Shown here piece by piece: positions 14,776 to 23,234 of a stretch of DNA of 26,680 nt. The notes beneath the pieces are model-generated. The model saw only the letters and a list, made by a program, of their open reading frames with translations, had not been told where the DNA came from and made no database searches. Position 1 is the stretch's first letter. Every line of letters starts with the position of its first letter. The stretch comes from a virus. Position numbers and translations under genes: made by a program. The stretch is taken from positions 1 through 26,680 of IMG/VR virus record IMGVR_UViG_3300017917_002279; one strand, 5' to 3'.

Positions 14776-15766
14776 GGAACTAGAAAAGTTTTATAAAGAA
14801 AAGTTTTATTTTAGCTTCAGTAGCTTAAGTAAACTTTTATATTCTCCAGCAGCATTCTATAATCATTATGTCTTAAAAAAGAGGGAAGATGTTGTAGGAC
14901 CCCACCTGGTTTCAGGTAGGGTTCTGCACTGTCTTTTATTTGAACAAGACAAGTATGATGATTATTTTATAAGCATGCCTGGAAAGATACCTACAGATAG
15001 TCAGAAAAAAATTATTGATAATATTTTCAAAAAACACTTGTCATTAGAAAATAATACATTATCTTTGGAGGACTATTCACAGGATATACTCACAGAGCTA
15101 CTCACAGCTAATCTTTATCAAACACTTAAGACAGATCAACAGAGACTTGATAAGATACTTACAGAGGAAAACAAAAATTACTTTAAGTTTTTAAAAGAAA
15201 GTCAAGAAAAACTAGTGGTTGATGAACCTACTCTAAATGGCTGTAGAGAAGGTGTTACTATTCTAAAATCTAATCCAGAAATTAGACAACTACTACAACT
15301 TGACAGAAGCGCGGAAGATACACACATTGAAGTTTACAGTGAGTTGGATGTAAGTGTAGATGTAGAATATCTGACGTATGGTTTTAGGGGAGTAATAGAT
15401 AATCTTGTTATAGATAGAGATTCTAAAACAGTTTTTATTAATGACCTTAAAACTACGGGTAAGTCTCTTTTAGAATTCCCGGAGTCTGTTCAGTATTACA
15501 AGTACTGGATTCAAGCTGTGATGTATGAAAAACTTGTTTTTCATAAATTTTTAAAAGAACTGCCTGACCTAGATGAGTGGACATTGTACTTTACATTTAT
15601 TGTAATAGACAAGTACAATCAAGCTTATCCATTCCAAGTCTCAAGAGAGACTATGGCTATATGGCAGCAGGACTTTGATGAAGTAATGGATATTGCTAAA
15701 TATCATTATGAAAACAAAGACTTTACACTACCATATGATTTAATTATGGGTAATGTAAAATTGTAA
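14747..15766 (+). CDS. PD-(D/E)XK exonuclease, RecB/RecE-like (DUF3799 type)
   Basis: A 339-residue nuclease of the phage recombination exonuclease type (DUF3799/RecB-like fold), which would resect double-strand ends to give ssDNA for annealing. Motifs are SGRVLH (His61), an acidic IEVYSEL (Glu195, Glu199), the core GVIDNLVID (Asp218) followed by FINDLKTTGKS (Asp233, Lys235), and the RecB-type QxxxY (IQAVMY, Gln256 to Tyr260). All expected catalytic positions are present. With the Sak4-like ATPase and SSB upstream it forms a plausible recombination set. ATG 14747 (MAEMILN) or the ATG at 14756 could be the start; both lie within the preceding gene. Confidence 0.85.
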   Translation: MAEMILNGSEELEKFYKEKFYFSFSSLSKLLYSPAAFYNHYVLKKREDVVGPHLVSGRVLHCLLFEQDKYDDYFISMPGKIPTDSQKKIIDNIFKKHLSLENNTLSLEDYSQDILTELLTANLYQTLKTDQQRLDKILTEENKNYFKFLKESQEKLVVDEPTLNGCREGVTILKSNPEIRQLLQLDRSAEDTHIEVYSELDVSVDVEYLTYGFRGVIDNLVIDRDSKTVFINDLKTTGKSLLEFPESVQYYKYWIQAVMYEKLVFHKFLKELPDLDEWTLYFTFIVIDKYNQAYPFQVSRETMAIWQQDFDEVMDIAKYHYENKDFTLPYDLIMGNVKL

Positions 15767-15769
15767 ACT

Positions 15770-16333
15770 ATGGTAATTAATACACTGTATGTAAAATACT
15801 TTCAAAAGTCCAAGATATTTTTGTATCCGCTCTTGGGCATTAAAAGGGGTAGTAGTGTTGTTCCTACTGAAACTTATATTAGTTGGGAAGGTAAATACTC
15901 CCCTGAGGATGCAAAACTCATTTGTGCTTATAGTACAAGAGAAGATTCAGAGTATAAAATATTTGAAGCTAATATATTATTAAAACATAATAGACTACAT
16001 GATTATACTATATTTGATACCCAGAGCATATTTGTATTTGATTTTAGTGATATGAAAGATGATTGGAATAATTTTATAAATGGTAAATACAGCAAAATGA
16101 AACAATCTACTAAAACAAAAATACTAGATTTTTTTGAGCGATACAGTGGTAATTACATTTATATTTCTAGTTATTTGCATCCTGAGAATTGGTTTGAAAG
16201 ATATGCAGAACTTTTAGCTGTAGAAAAGTCATTTTTAGAGGATGTGGGTGAACTTTGCAATATTCCTGATTTAGAAAAAGAAAATTTATTAATTCAAGTA
16301 GCAGATTTGGAAAATATAACAATTCTTAATTAA
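15770..16333 (+). CDS. Unknown phage protein (187 aa)
   Basis: A 187-residue soluble protein with no recognised domain. The first half is alpha/beta with aromatic residues (MVINTLYVKYFQKSKIFLYP, then KRGSSVVPTETYISW). The second half is helical (ILDFFERYSG, NWFERYAELLAVEKSFLEDV). The ATG is 3 nt after the nuclease stop, suggesting co-expression, and the product may be a nuclease partner. Nothing in the sequence confirms a function; structure prediction and profile searches would be the useful test. Confidence 0.6.
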   Translation: MVINTLYVKYFQKSKIFLYPLLGIKRGSSVVPTETYISWEGKYSPEDAKLICAYSTREDSEYKIFEANILLKHNRLHDYTIFDTQSIFVFDFSDMKDDWNNFINGKYSKMKQSTKTKILDFFERYSGNYIYISSYLHPENWFERYAELLAVEKSFLEDVGELCNIPDLEKENLLIQVADLENITILN

Positions 16334-16359
16334 TTTGTACTAAATTTAAAAAACCAAAA

Positions 16360-16716
16360 ATGAGTGAAAAATCAATGATGCTAGTAAGTTCTAGCTGGCA
16401 AGAAAGCCAAACCTTTAGAATGATTCCTATAATGGAATCATGTCCCTATGTAGAATGTATCTTTGATCCCGGAACAAAGGTGTTTGTAATTATTTCTAAA
16501 ACAACTAAGCAAAGTTTACACATGCTTCCTAAATTAGATGATTATGGACAAGTAGTTACTGGTACAAAAGGTACTAAACAAGATAGACATAAGATTGAAG
16601 TTTTTCAAGAGTTTTATATTGAAGATATTACTGCTATTAAAGAATTAATAGAGTACTTTGCTATTAACTCAGCAAGCTTTGATGTTGAAAAATTTATGTC
16701 TAAAACTGAAGAGTAA
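16360..16716 (+). CDS. Unknown phage protein upstream of the polymerase (118 aa)
   Basis: A 118-residue protein with a beta-rich first half (SWQESQTFRMIPIMESCPYV, then IFDPGTKVFVIISKTTK) and a helical C-terminus (ITAIKELIEYFAINSASFDV). The pattern 'QTFRMIPi...CPYVE.iFDp...vfviIsK..k.s.HMLPKLdd.G' is one I associate with conserved proteins of unknown function in phage replication clusters. A 26-nt A/T-rich gap precedes it. It is followed by a hairpin region and then the DNA polymerase gene. No catalytic motif is evident. Confidence 0.6.
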   Translation: MSEKSMMLVSSSWQESQTFRMIPIMESCPYVECIFDPGTKVFVIISKTTKQSLHMLPKLDDYGQVVTGTKGTKQDRHKIEVFQEFYIEDITAIKELIEYFAINSASFDVEKFMSKTEE

Positions 16717-16792
16717 GTAATTTAAGTCACTATGGGGTGGCTTAGGTTGCCCCATATGATTTTATACGGGGAAACAGCTTAACTGAATTATT
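16717..16792 (+). terminator. Hairpin region between the 118-aa gene and DNA polymerase
   Basis: TATGGGG (16731-16737) pairs with CCCCATA (16750-16756): seven pairs plus a G-T, with a loop of about 10 nt, followed by a weak TTTTA. The CCCC (16750-16753) could alternatively pair with GGGG (16768-16771), supported by ATA/TAT and a 2-nt bulge. It may act as a terminator with partial read-through, or as a switch, ahead of the polymerase gene. Confidence 0.45.
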
Positions 16793-18691
16793 ATGAGGCA
16801 ACACTATGTAATGGATTATGAAACACTAGCTAATTGTTTTGTTGGTGTTTTTGAAGAAATAAAATCCGAAGAATCTGCAATATTTATTATCCATGAATCT
16901 AAGAATGAAATTCTAGAATTAATAACATTTCTAGAAAAAAACATTGCTTATGATGAATGGCATGTAAGCTTTAATGGACTAAGCTTTGATAGTCAAATTA
17001 CTGAGCATATCTTAAGAAATAAAGAATATTTACTAAACAAAGATGGAAATTTTATTGCAAAGTATTTATATAATAAAGCTCAGGATATAATAGAAAGAAG
17101 TAATAATGGTGAGTTTCAGGAGTATTCTCCAAAAGAAATAAGTATACAACAACTAGATGTATATAAATTAAACCATTGGGACAATCACGCAAAAAGATCT
17201 AGCTTAAAGTGGATTCAGTATACTATGGACTGGCATAATATTATTGATATGCCTATTCACCATACTACTGAAGTTAGTGAATATCAAATACCAGAAATAA
17301 TAAAATACTGCATTAATGATGTTAAGTCTACTAAACAAATTATGCATTTGTGCAAGAATCAAATAGATTTGCGTAGACAATTAACAGATGATTATGGCAT
17401 AGATTTATATTCTGCTTCTGAACCAAGAATATCTAAAGAATTGTTTTTATATTTCTTAAGTAGAAAAACTAATATACCTAAACATGTTCTTAAGAAAATG
17501 AGAACTAATAGGTCTAAGATCACAGTCCGTGATATTATACTACCTTATATTGAATTTAAGACAGCTACTTTTCAAAATTTATTAAATAAGTTTAAGGATG
17601 TAGTTATTTACCCTGGACAAACAAAAGGTGGTTTTAAATATTCTGTAAGGTATAAAGGTGTACAAACAGACTTTGGTCTTGGTGGTGTTCATGGTGCAAG
17701 AGCAAGCAAGATATATACTTCTAATGATGATATGATAATTATGTCTTCTGATGTTACAAGTTTTTATCCTAATCTAGCTATTAGAAATAAATGGGCTCCA
17801 GCACATTTGCCACAACAAGAATTTTGTAATCTGTATGAATGGTTTTTTGAGGAAAGAAAAAAGATTCCAAAATCTGATCCTAAAAACTATGTGTATAAGA
17901 TTATTTTAAATTCTACTTATGGCTTATCTAATGATGAGAATAGCTTCTTGTATGATCCAGAATTTACAATGAGAATTACTATCAATGGTCAACTTAGTCT
18001 GATGATGTTGCAAGAAATGATCTGTGAAGAAATTCCTGATTCATTTCCTTTATTGCAAAATACTGATGGTTTAGAAACTATGATACCAAGAAATCATATT
18101 GAAATATATATGGACATATGCAAAAGATGGGAAGAAATAACCAATCTTAGATTAGAACATGATAAGTATTCTAAGATTATTCTTGCTGATGTAAATAACT
18201 ATATTGCAATTAATGATGTTGGTAAAACAAAGTGTAAAGGTAGATTTGAATTTGCAGATCTTGCTTTACATAAAAACAAAAGTTTCCAAGTAATTCCTAA
18301 AGGTATATATGCTTATTTTGTAAATGGTATTAAACCCGAAGACTTTATTAAATCTAACACAAATATATTTGACTTTTGTGGAGGTGTAAAAATTAAAGGA
18401 GACTGGTCATTTTATGAGCACAAGGTGGTTAGTGGAGAGTATTTAATTGAAAAAGTACAACATACCATCAGATATTTCATATCTAATACAGGCAGTAAAG
18501 TGATTAAGAAAAATAATACTGATAATAGAGAAATACAAATTGAGGCTGGTAAATGGCTGCAGACTCTAATGATAAACTATGAGGAAAAACCATTTACAGA
18601 ATATGATATTAATTATGATTATTATTTAGACAAGATCTATAAAGAAATAAGAGATCTTGAACCTATTGTAACACAACTTAGTTTATTTTAA
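16793..18691 (+). CDS. Family B DNA polymerase with 3'-5' exonuclease and C-terminal clamp-binding motif
   Basis: A compact 632-residue family B polymerase, the phage replicase. The exonuclease motifs are DYE (Asp8, Glu10), FNGLSFD (Asn61, Asp66) and YCIND (Tyr172, Asp176). The polymerase motifs are A, SSDVTSFYP (Asp320); B, KIILNSTYG (Lys369, Asn373, Tyr376); and C, QNTDG (Asn423, Asp425), where the first Asp of the usual DTD is Asn. The protein ends TQLSLF, the consensus bacterial beta-clamp-binding peptide, as a free C-terminus. The size resembles phi29-type enzymes, but a primase and helicase are encoded nearby, so protein priming is not indicated. ATG 16793 follows AATTATT. Confidence 0.9.
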   Translation: MRQHYVMDYETLANCFVGVFEEIKSEESAIFIIHESKNEILELITFLEKNIAYDEWHVSFNGLSFDSQITEHILRNKEYLLNKDGNFIAKYLYNKAQDIIERSNNGEFQEYSPKEISIQQLDVYKLNHWDNHAKRSSLKWIQYTMDWHNIIDMPIHHTTEVSEYQIPEIIKYCINDVKSTKQIMHLCKNQIDLRRQLTDDYGIDLYSASEPRISKELFLYFLSRKTNIPKHVLKKMRTNRSKITVRDIILPYIEFKTATFQNLLNKFKDVVIYPGQTKGGFKYSVRYKGVQTDFGLGGVHGARASKIYTSNDDMIIMSSDVTSFYPNLAIRNKWAPAHLPQQEFCNLYEWFFEERKKIPKSDPKNYVYKIILNSTYGLSNDENSFLYDPEFTMRITINGQLSLMMLQEMICEEIPDSFPLLQNTDGLETMIPRNHIEIYMDICKRWEEITNLRLEHDKYSKIILADVNNYIAINDVGKTKCKGRFEFADLALHKNKSFQVIPKGIYAYFVNGIKPEDFIKSNTNIFDFCGGVKIKGDWSFYEHKVVSGEYLIEKVQHTIRYFISNTGSKVIKKNNTDNREIQIEAGKWLQTLMINYEEKPFTEYDINYDYYLDKIYKEIRDLEPIVTQLSLF

Positions 18692-18693
18692 TT

Positions 18694-19818
18694 ATGCCAA
18701 GAAAAATTGCTGAATGTACAAAGGCGCACTTAGTTAGTGTGCCATTACCAAATCATGCGGCTACTTATACAGTAATTAGCCATCAATCTGTTATTGATTA
18801 TGTATATACTGAGCTTGCAAATGCAGGCTTCAGTGTTATTAGTGAGGAGTATAGATGTACTGCTGACGGGAATATTGCTCATGGAATTTATAAATTAAAT
18901 TATAATAGTGATCCTGAGCTATCTATGATGTTTGCATGGACAAACAGTTATAACAAACAAGTAAGATTTAAGTGTGGTGTAGGTGGTTATATTAACCTAA
19001 CAGGTACTACCATGGTATGTGGAGATATGGGAAGCTGGGCCAGAAAACATACCGGCACTGCTGATGAAGAAACAATTAAAACCATACAAGAGCAAATAGC
19101 TAATGCACATATGTATTATAATCAGCTTTGTTCTGATAAAGATTCTATGAAGGGAATTACTCTGAATAAAAGAAAACAAGCTCAACTACTAGGTATCCTA
19201 TTTGCGGAGTATCAGATTCTTACTACAGAACAAGCTAGTCTTGTAAGACAACAAATGGATAGACCAAGTCATGTTTATGCTGATAGCAATAGTTTGTGGG
19301 CATTTTATAACTATGTGACCATAGCATTACAGCATTCACATCCTAAAACTTGGATGGAAGATCAACGTGTCTTACATTATTTTATTTCTACTATGAATAA
19401 TTTTCAGCAGTGCAGCACACCTGCACAGATAGTTGTACCTGTTCCAACAGATATTACAGCTAACACAACTGTTGTTAATCCTAATCAAGTAGATTTAGAA
19501 GATCTTATTGCTATTGCAGAAGCAGAACAAGCTGCGGCTATGAAATATGATCCAGAAGATGAAGAAGAAGATTTAAATGACTGGATGAATATGCCATTAG
19601 AAGAAGACAAAGATGAAAAACCTTTATATATTCCTGATGAGAATCAAGAATATACAGGAGAAAATGCTTCTTACATGAGTCTACAAGTTTCTCCAGAAGA
19701 AATAGAACAAGCAGAATTAGATATAATAAATAATGAAGCAGATAATTCTGCTAATTTTGATGATCTAATTTTTAATATCGAAGAAAACAATGGTGATAAT
19801 GAACCAGATTTCTTCTAA
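18694..19818 (+). CDS. DUF932-like protein with acidic C-terminal tail (374 aa)
   Basis: A 374-residue protein whose first ~250 residues match the DUF932 pattern known from phages and plasmids. It has a VPLPNHAATYTVISHQSVID start, the 'eYrcTaDGNiAhGIYkL' and 'nSYNKQVRFKCGVGGY' regions, then WARKHTGTADEE and a later HSHPKTWMEDQR. Family function is unknown. The last ~110 residues are Glu/Asp/Asn-rich and end NEPDFF, an acidic-aromatic tip. It starts 2 nt after the polymerase stop and is the last gene of the plus-strand block before a bidirectional terminator, which ties it to replication. Confidence 0.75.
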   Translation: MPRKIAECTKAHLVSVPLPNHAATYTVISHQSVIDYVYTELANAGFSVISEEYRCTADGNIAHGIYKLNYNSDPELSMMFAWTNSYNKQVRFKCGVGGYINLTGTTMVCGDMGSWARKHTGTADEETIKTIQEQIANAHMYYNQLCSDKDSMKGITLNKRKQAQLLGILFAEYQILTTEQASLVRQQMDRPSHVYADSNSLWAFYNYVTIALQHSHPKTWMEDQRVLHYFISTMNNFQQCSTPAQIVVPVPTDITANTTVVNPNQVDLEDLIAIAEAEQAAAMKYDPEDEEEDLNDWMNMPLEEDKDEKPLYIPDENQEYTGENASYMSLQVSPEEIEQAELDIINNEADNSANFDDLIFNIEENNGDNEPDFF

Positions 19819-19851
19819 GAGCCTATAATAAATAGGGTAAATAATCAAGTT

Positions 19852-19885
19852 AAAAAGGGGGATGGCTTTTGCTGTCCCCCTTTTT
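19852..19885. terminator. Strong bidirectional hairpin terminator between convergent blocks
   Basis: AAAAAGGGGGA (19852-19862) pairs perfectly with TCCCCCTTTTT (19875-19885). The inner part can add four more pairs (two G-T) around a TTTT loop, giving about 15 pairs, followed by further T residues. Read from the other strand it also ends in a T-run, so it fits an intrinsic terminator for both directions. It sits in the 68-nt gap between the plus-strand replication block and the minus-strand giant genes, overlapping the tail of the downstream minus-strand frame by its T-run. Confidence 0.85.
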
Positions 19886-19886
19886 T

Positions 19887-22800
19887 TTATCTAAATGTAG
19901 ATTCAAATCCTTTAACTGCTTCTGCTGGATTAAAGTCATAACCATTAAGACCCATCATTTTTAAGAAGTAAGCCCAGGTTTTGTTATCACCCTTCTCCCA
20001 TTGACCAGTTGCTCTCTTATAGTATCTTGCATCAGCATCATATATAGAAATGAATGCTTGGTTAATAAACTTAGTTGTTTTATCTATTGAAGTTATTACA
20101 GCTGATGGAGATTTAACAATTCTCCACATATCTCTTGCACCATACAAAGGGAGATACTGTTTAGTTTCTGATTGCATTCTAATTGCTTGATAAAGAAGAT
20201 GATTGTATATAGCATTTTTTTTCATTTCCTCTTCATCATCATCATCTGCCATTGATTTTAATATCATAACAAGTGCTGTAGAAGAAATAATAAATGCCAT
20301 TTCAGCTAAGAATCTTCTTATTTGTGCTTTTTCAAATGCAGAGTAATTAGCCCAATTTTTTTTAATATTAAATTCATAGTTTCTTAAGTCTTGTATTACA
20401 GTATTCCAAAATGTTCTATAATAACCTTCTGTAAAACTACCAAGTTCTTGGTCCATTCCTTTTTTCTTAAACCTTCTTTTGTATGCAGGAACAAGATACT
20501 TTCTATACATTACTACAAGTCTACCAAGAGCATATCTTTGTAATACAGATTGATCAAAACTATTATAAACACCATGTAGTCTTTTATTTAATGCATGCAA
20601 TCTGTTTTGTAATTCAATTTTTTGTTTTTTGGTAAAATTAGTTTTTTCATATATTTCATCTACACCATATTTTTCATAAGCTTTGAGCAAAGTAATTTCT
20701 TCACCAGTTTCATTATCTATAACTTTTTCTCTATCCATTAGAGCATACAGTGTTGATACTTGTATCTCATGTTCTCCGAGATGTAAATTAAGAAATAGAG
20801 TACTCTGACTAAAAAGTTTATTTGCAACAGTAGCACTTATTCTTTTTCCATATTCATCTTTAAACTCTCCCTGCATTGGATCATATTCTTCTATAAGTCT
20901 TCCACCAAGACTTTCAGGAATTGGTTTTCCAAAATCAGCTAAGAAACCAGGCATTGATTTAAAATAAAATGCTTTACCTGCAGTAAGATTTTTAAAATCC
21001 ATAAACTCAGAAGAAGCAGCTTCAATTGCTAATTGTATATTTCCTTGTAGGTTATTTGCTATACCTTTTATACTAGACAAAGCAAGAGTTGTTACAGCAG
21101 AATAACCCATTATGCTATCTGTTATTTTTGCTAGATTGACACCAAAGATTTCTTCTCTCTTTCTCATCTCTCCATATACTACCATATCTATAAATGCATT
21201 TAAGTGCATCTCAGAGTAGTCCATACCATTTTGCTTAATATACTCTGTTATACCAAGTTTTCTAGCAACAGCATCCATTATAGGTCTACCCTTTGAATTA
21301 GTCATTGCTATTTTTCTATCTCCTATAATAGTTTTAAATAGTTTAATCTCACCGTGCATTTTATTTAGTGCATTAAAACTATTTGCTGATTGACTAAACA
21401 TAAGTACGGATCTAATTAAGTTTAAGCTCACTTCAGATGCATCCATTGGTGCTGAGAATTTTACTGGAATAGTTTTCAGTGCATCATCACCAGCAATTGA
21501 TGAATTAAGATATTCATAATCATTAGCAGTAAAAGTGAATGCTTCTTTTACTTCAGTCTTACCTGCTTTAATTGCATTAGCTATTAATCTTTCACCTTTA
21601 GTTTTTAATACTGACGGTAAGAAGTATCCTTGTCTCTGTGTTTCTGGAAGTAATTCTTGTTGTGCAAAATAAACTTCTGTAAGGGCTTGGTGATATTTAC
21701 CTTTTGGGTTTTTAGGATGGTCATTTTCATCATACATTTCTTTCCATTTATCTGATATATAATCATCAGATGGCTGAGTAAGTTCTCTCATGAAGATCTG
21801 ATTACCCTGGGCATCTGTAGTAACAACACTTTCTACCCAGGCATCATATTCTTCTTGTGTAATTAATCTTTTTCTGAGCTCTTTCTTTTTTTGATCTATT
21901 ATTTCTTGTCTTTCCTCTGCACTTAGTGGTTTTTTATTTTTTGAATACCATTCAGATACTTTTTTATACCAAGCGTCTAATGCTTCTTTTTCAGTAGGCT
22001 TTGGACCTAAAGATTTCCAGAACATACTTTCAGATGTTTTAAATTTTGATATGTCATATTTTTGAACAAAGGCTGCTCTTTCCATATAAACTATATCACC
22101 ATTTACATCTCTTTTATATTCTCCATTTGGTTTTTCTACAGGTACATTTATTATCTCATAGATGCCTGCATTGAATGCTGCGGGATTATCTCTTGTAGCT
22201 GGTGCACTTTTTGTATACTCATCAAAGGCTTTAAATAATTTTCTTTGAATAGCAATATCTTTAATTCTTGCATCTTCTAATTCTGTTTTTAATGCTACTG
22301 CAAATAAGCTTAATGCACTGTCAGGAGAACTAATAAGTGGAGACATTAAATAATCTACCAGAGTCTGATCAGATGAAACAGTTCTTAAAGTATTTACAAG
22401 CTTTTGCTTATCAAGAGTAAAGTTTCTATATTCATCCATTTGATTTCTTAACCCTTGTATTTTTTCAGCTTTGCGTTCATCACTTAGTTTTGTACTAGCT
22501 GAAATATTATCAATCCTTCTTTGAAGCGCATCTAATTGGTCTTGTACTTTATCTTTAACAGATGATGGTGCATACTCAAGTAACAAGTCTGCCATTAATG
22601 GAATACCCTCACTAAGTATTTTATTTTTTATTTCATTCCTAGTGGTTATTGCATAGGTAATCATCTCTTGTGCAGTAACATCACTCTCTGGTCTTTCTGT
22701 TATACCTGATACAGGTTTAGAAAAATACTCAGTAACATCTGCCTTACTTATATCATCAAGAATATTAAAGTTATTTGCATAATCTTGTAAAATAGTAAGT

Positions 22801-23234
22801 CTTTTAATTGCTTCTCTTGGTTCAAGAGTTTTAATTGAAGCAAGAGTTTTTTTCATAAAATCCTCAGCAGTAATGGCCTCATCATAAGCATACTTAACAA
22901 ATTCATTTATAGAGTCCATCTCATCAAGAGTCTCCATAAGACTTTGAAGATTTTTAAGCTCAGCTATTTTATCTGACTTAGCACTAATTTCAGTTCTCTC
23001 AAGATACTGTATTTTATTTTCAACATATACCCTAAGTCTGTTAGTTAGTGTGGTAAAGTTATTTGTATCAGCTTCTTCTTCAGTTTCATAACCTTCTCCT
23101 GTTTCTCTAGTGTTTGAATACTCTGCCCCGGAATCAAATCTTTTGGTCCAAAGTTCCATTGCTAGATCTTTGTTACCATTTGCTTCTGCAAGGATATCTT
23201 TCCACTCTTTACTATTATAATTTGGACAGCTCAT
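19887..23234 (-). CDS. Giant protein (1115 aa), putative virion-packaged or ejection (polyvalent) protein
   Basis: A 1115-residue minus-strand protein. I start it at ATG 23234 (MSCPNYNSKEW), which overlaps the upstream stop by one base as TAATG. A GTG at 23240 would add two residues but is less likely. It is mainly long charged helices with coiled-coil-like runs, then a region with FDQSVLQRYALGRLVVMYRK and a single hydrophobic helix (about residues 975-995, EMAFIISSTALVMILKSM) followed by DDDDEEE. Large helix-rich proteins with late membrane segments are typical of phage polyvalent or internal virion proteins ejected with DNA. The gene ends at the bidirectional terminator. A virion location is inference; no enzymatic motif was found. 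Confidence 0.7.
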   Translation of the reverse strand: MSCPNYNSKEWKDILAEANGNKDLAMELWTKRFDSGAEYSNTRETGEGYETEEEADTNNFTTLTNRLRVYVENKIQYLERTEISAKSDKIAELKNLQSLMETLDEMDSINEFVKYAYDEAITAEDFMKKTLASIKTLEPREAIKRLTILQDYANNFNILDDISKADVTEYFSKPVSGITERPESDVTAQEMITYAITTRNEIKNKILSEGIPLMADLLLEYAPSSVKDKVQDQLDALQRRIDNISASTKLSDERKAEKIQGLRNQMDEYRNFTLDKQKLVNTLRTVSSDQTLVDYLMSPLISSPDSALSLFAVALKTELEDARIKDIAIQRKLFKAFDEYTKSAPATRDNPAAFNAGIYEIINVPVEKPNGEYKRDVNGDIVYMERAAFVQKYDISKFKTSESMFWKSLGPKPTEKEALDAWYKKVSEWYSKNKKPLSAEERQEIIDQKKKELRKRLITQEEYDAWVESVVTTDAQGNQIFMRELTQPSDDYISDKWKEMYDENDHPKNPKGKYHQALTEVYFAQQELLPETQRQGYFLPSVLKTKGERLIANAIKAGKTEVKEAFTFTANDYEYLNSSIAGDDALKTIPVKFSAPMDASEVSLNLIRSVLMFSQSANSFNALNKMHGEIKLFKTIIGDRKIAMTNSKGRPIMDAVARKLGITEYIKQNGMDYSEMHLNAFIDMVVYGEMRKREEIFGVNLAKITDSIMGYSAVTTLALSSIKGIANNLQGNIQLAIEAASSEFMDFKNLTAGKAFYFKSMPGFLADFGKPIPESLGGRLIEEYDPMQGEFKDEYGKRISATVANKLFSQSTLFLNLHLGEHEIQVSTLYALMDREKVIDNETGEEITLLKAYEKYGVDEIYEKTNFTKKQKIELQNRLHALNKRLHGVYNSFDQSVLQRYALGRLVVMYRKYLVPAYKRRFKKKGMDQELGSFTEGYYRTFWNTVIQDLRNYEFNIKKNWANYSAFEKAQIRRFLAEMAFIISSTALVMILKSMADDDDEEEMKKNAIYNHLLYQAIRMQSETKQYLPLYGARDMWRIVKSPSAVITSIDKTTKFINQAFISIYDADARYYKRATGQWEKGDNKTWAYFLKMMGLNGYDFNPAEAVKGFESTFR

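Noticed and set aside
16793-18691. Protein-primed (phi29-type) replication suggested by the compact PolB
   Set aside because: A primase and a DnaB-like helicase are present in the same block and no terminal-protein gene was seen.
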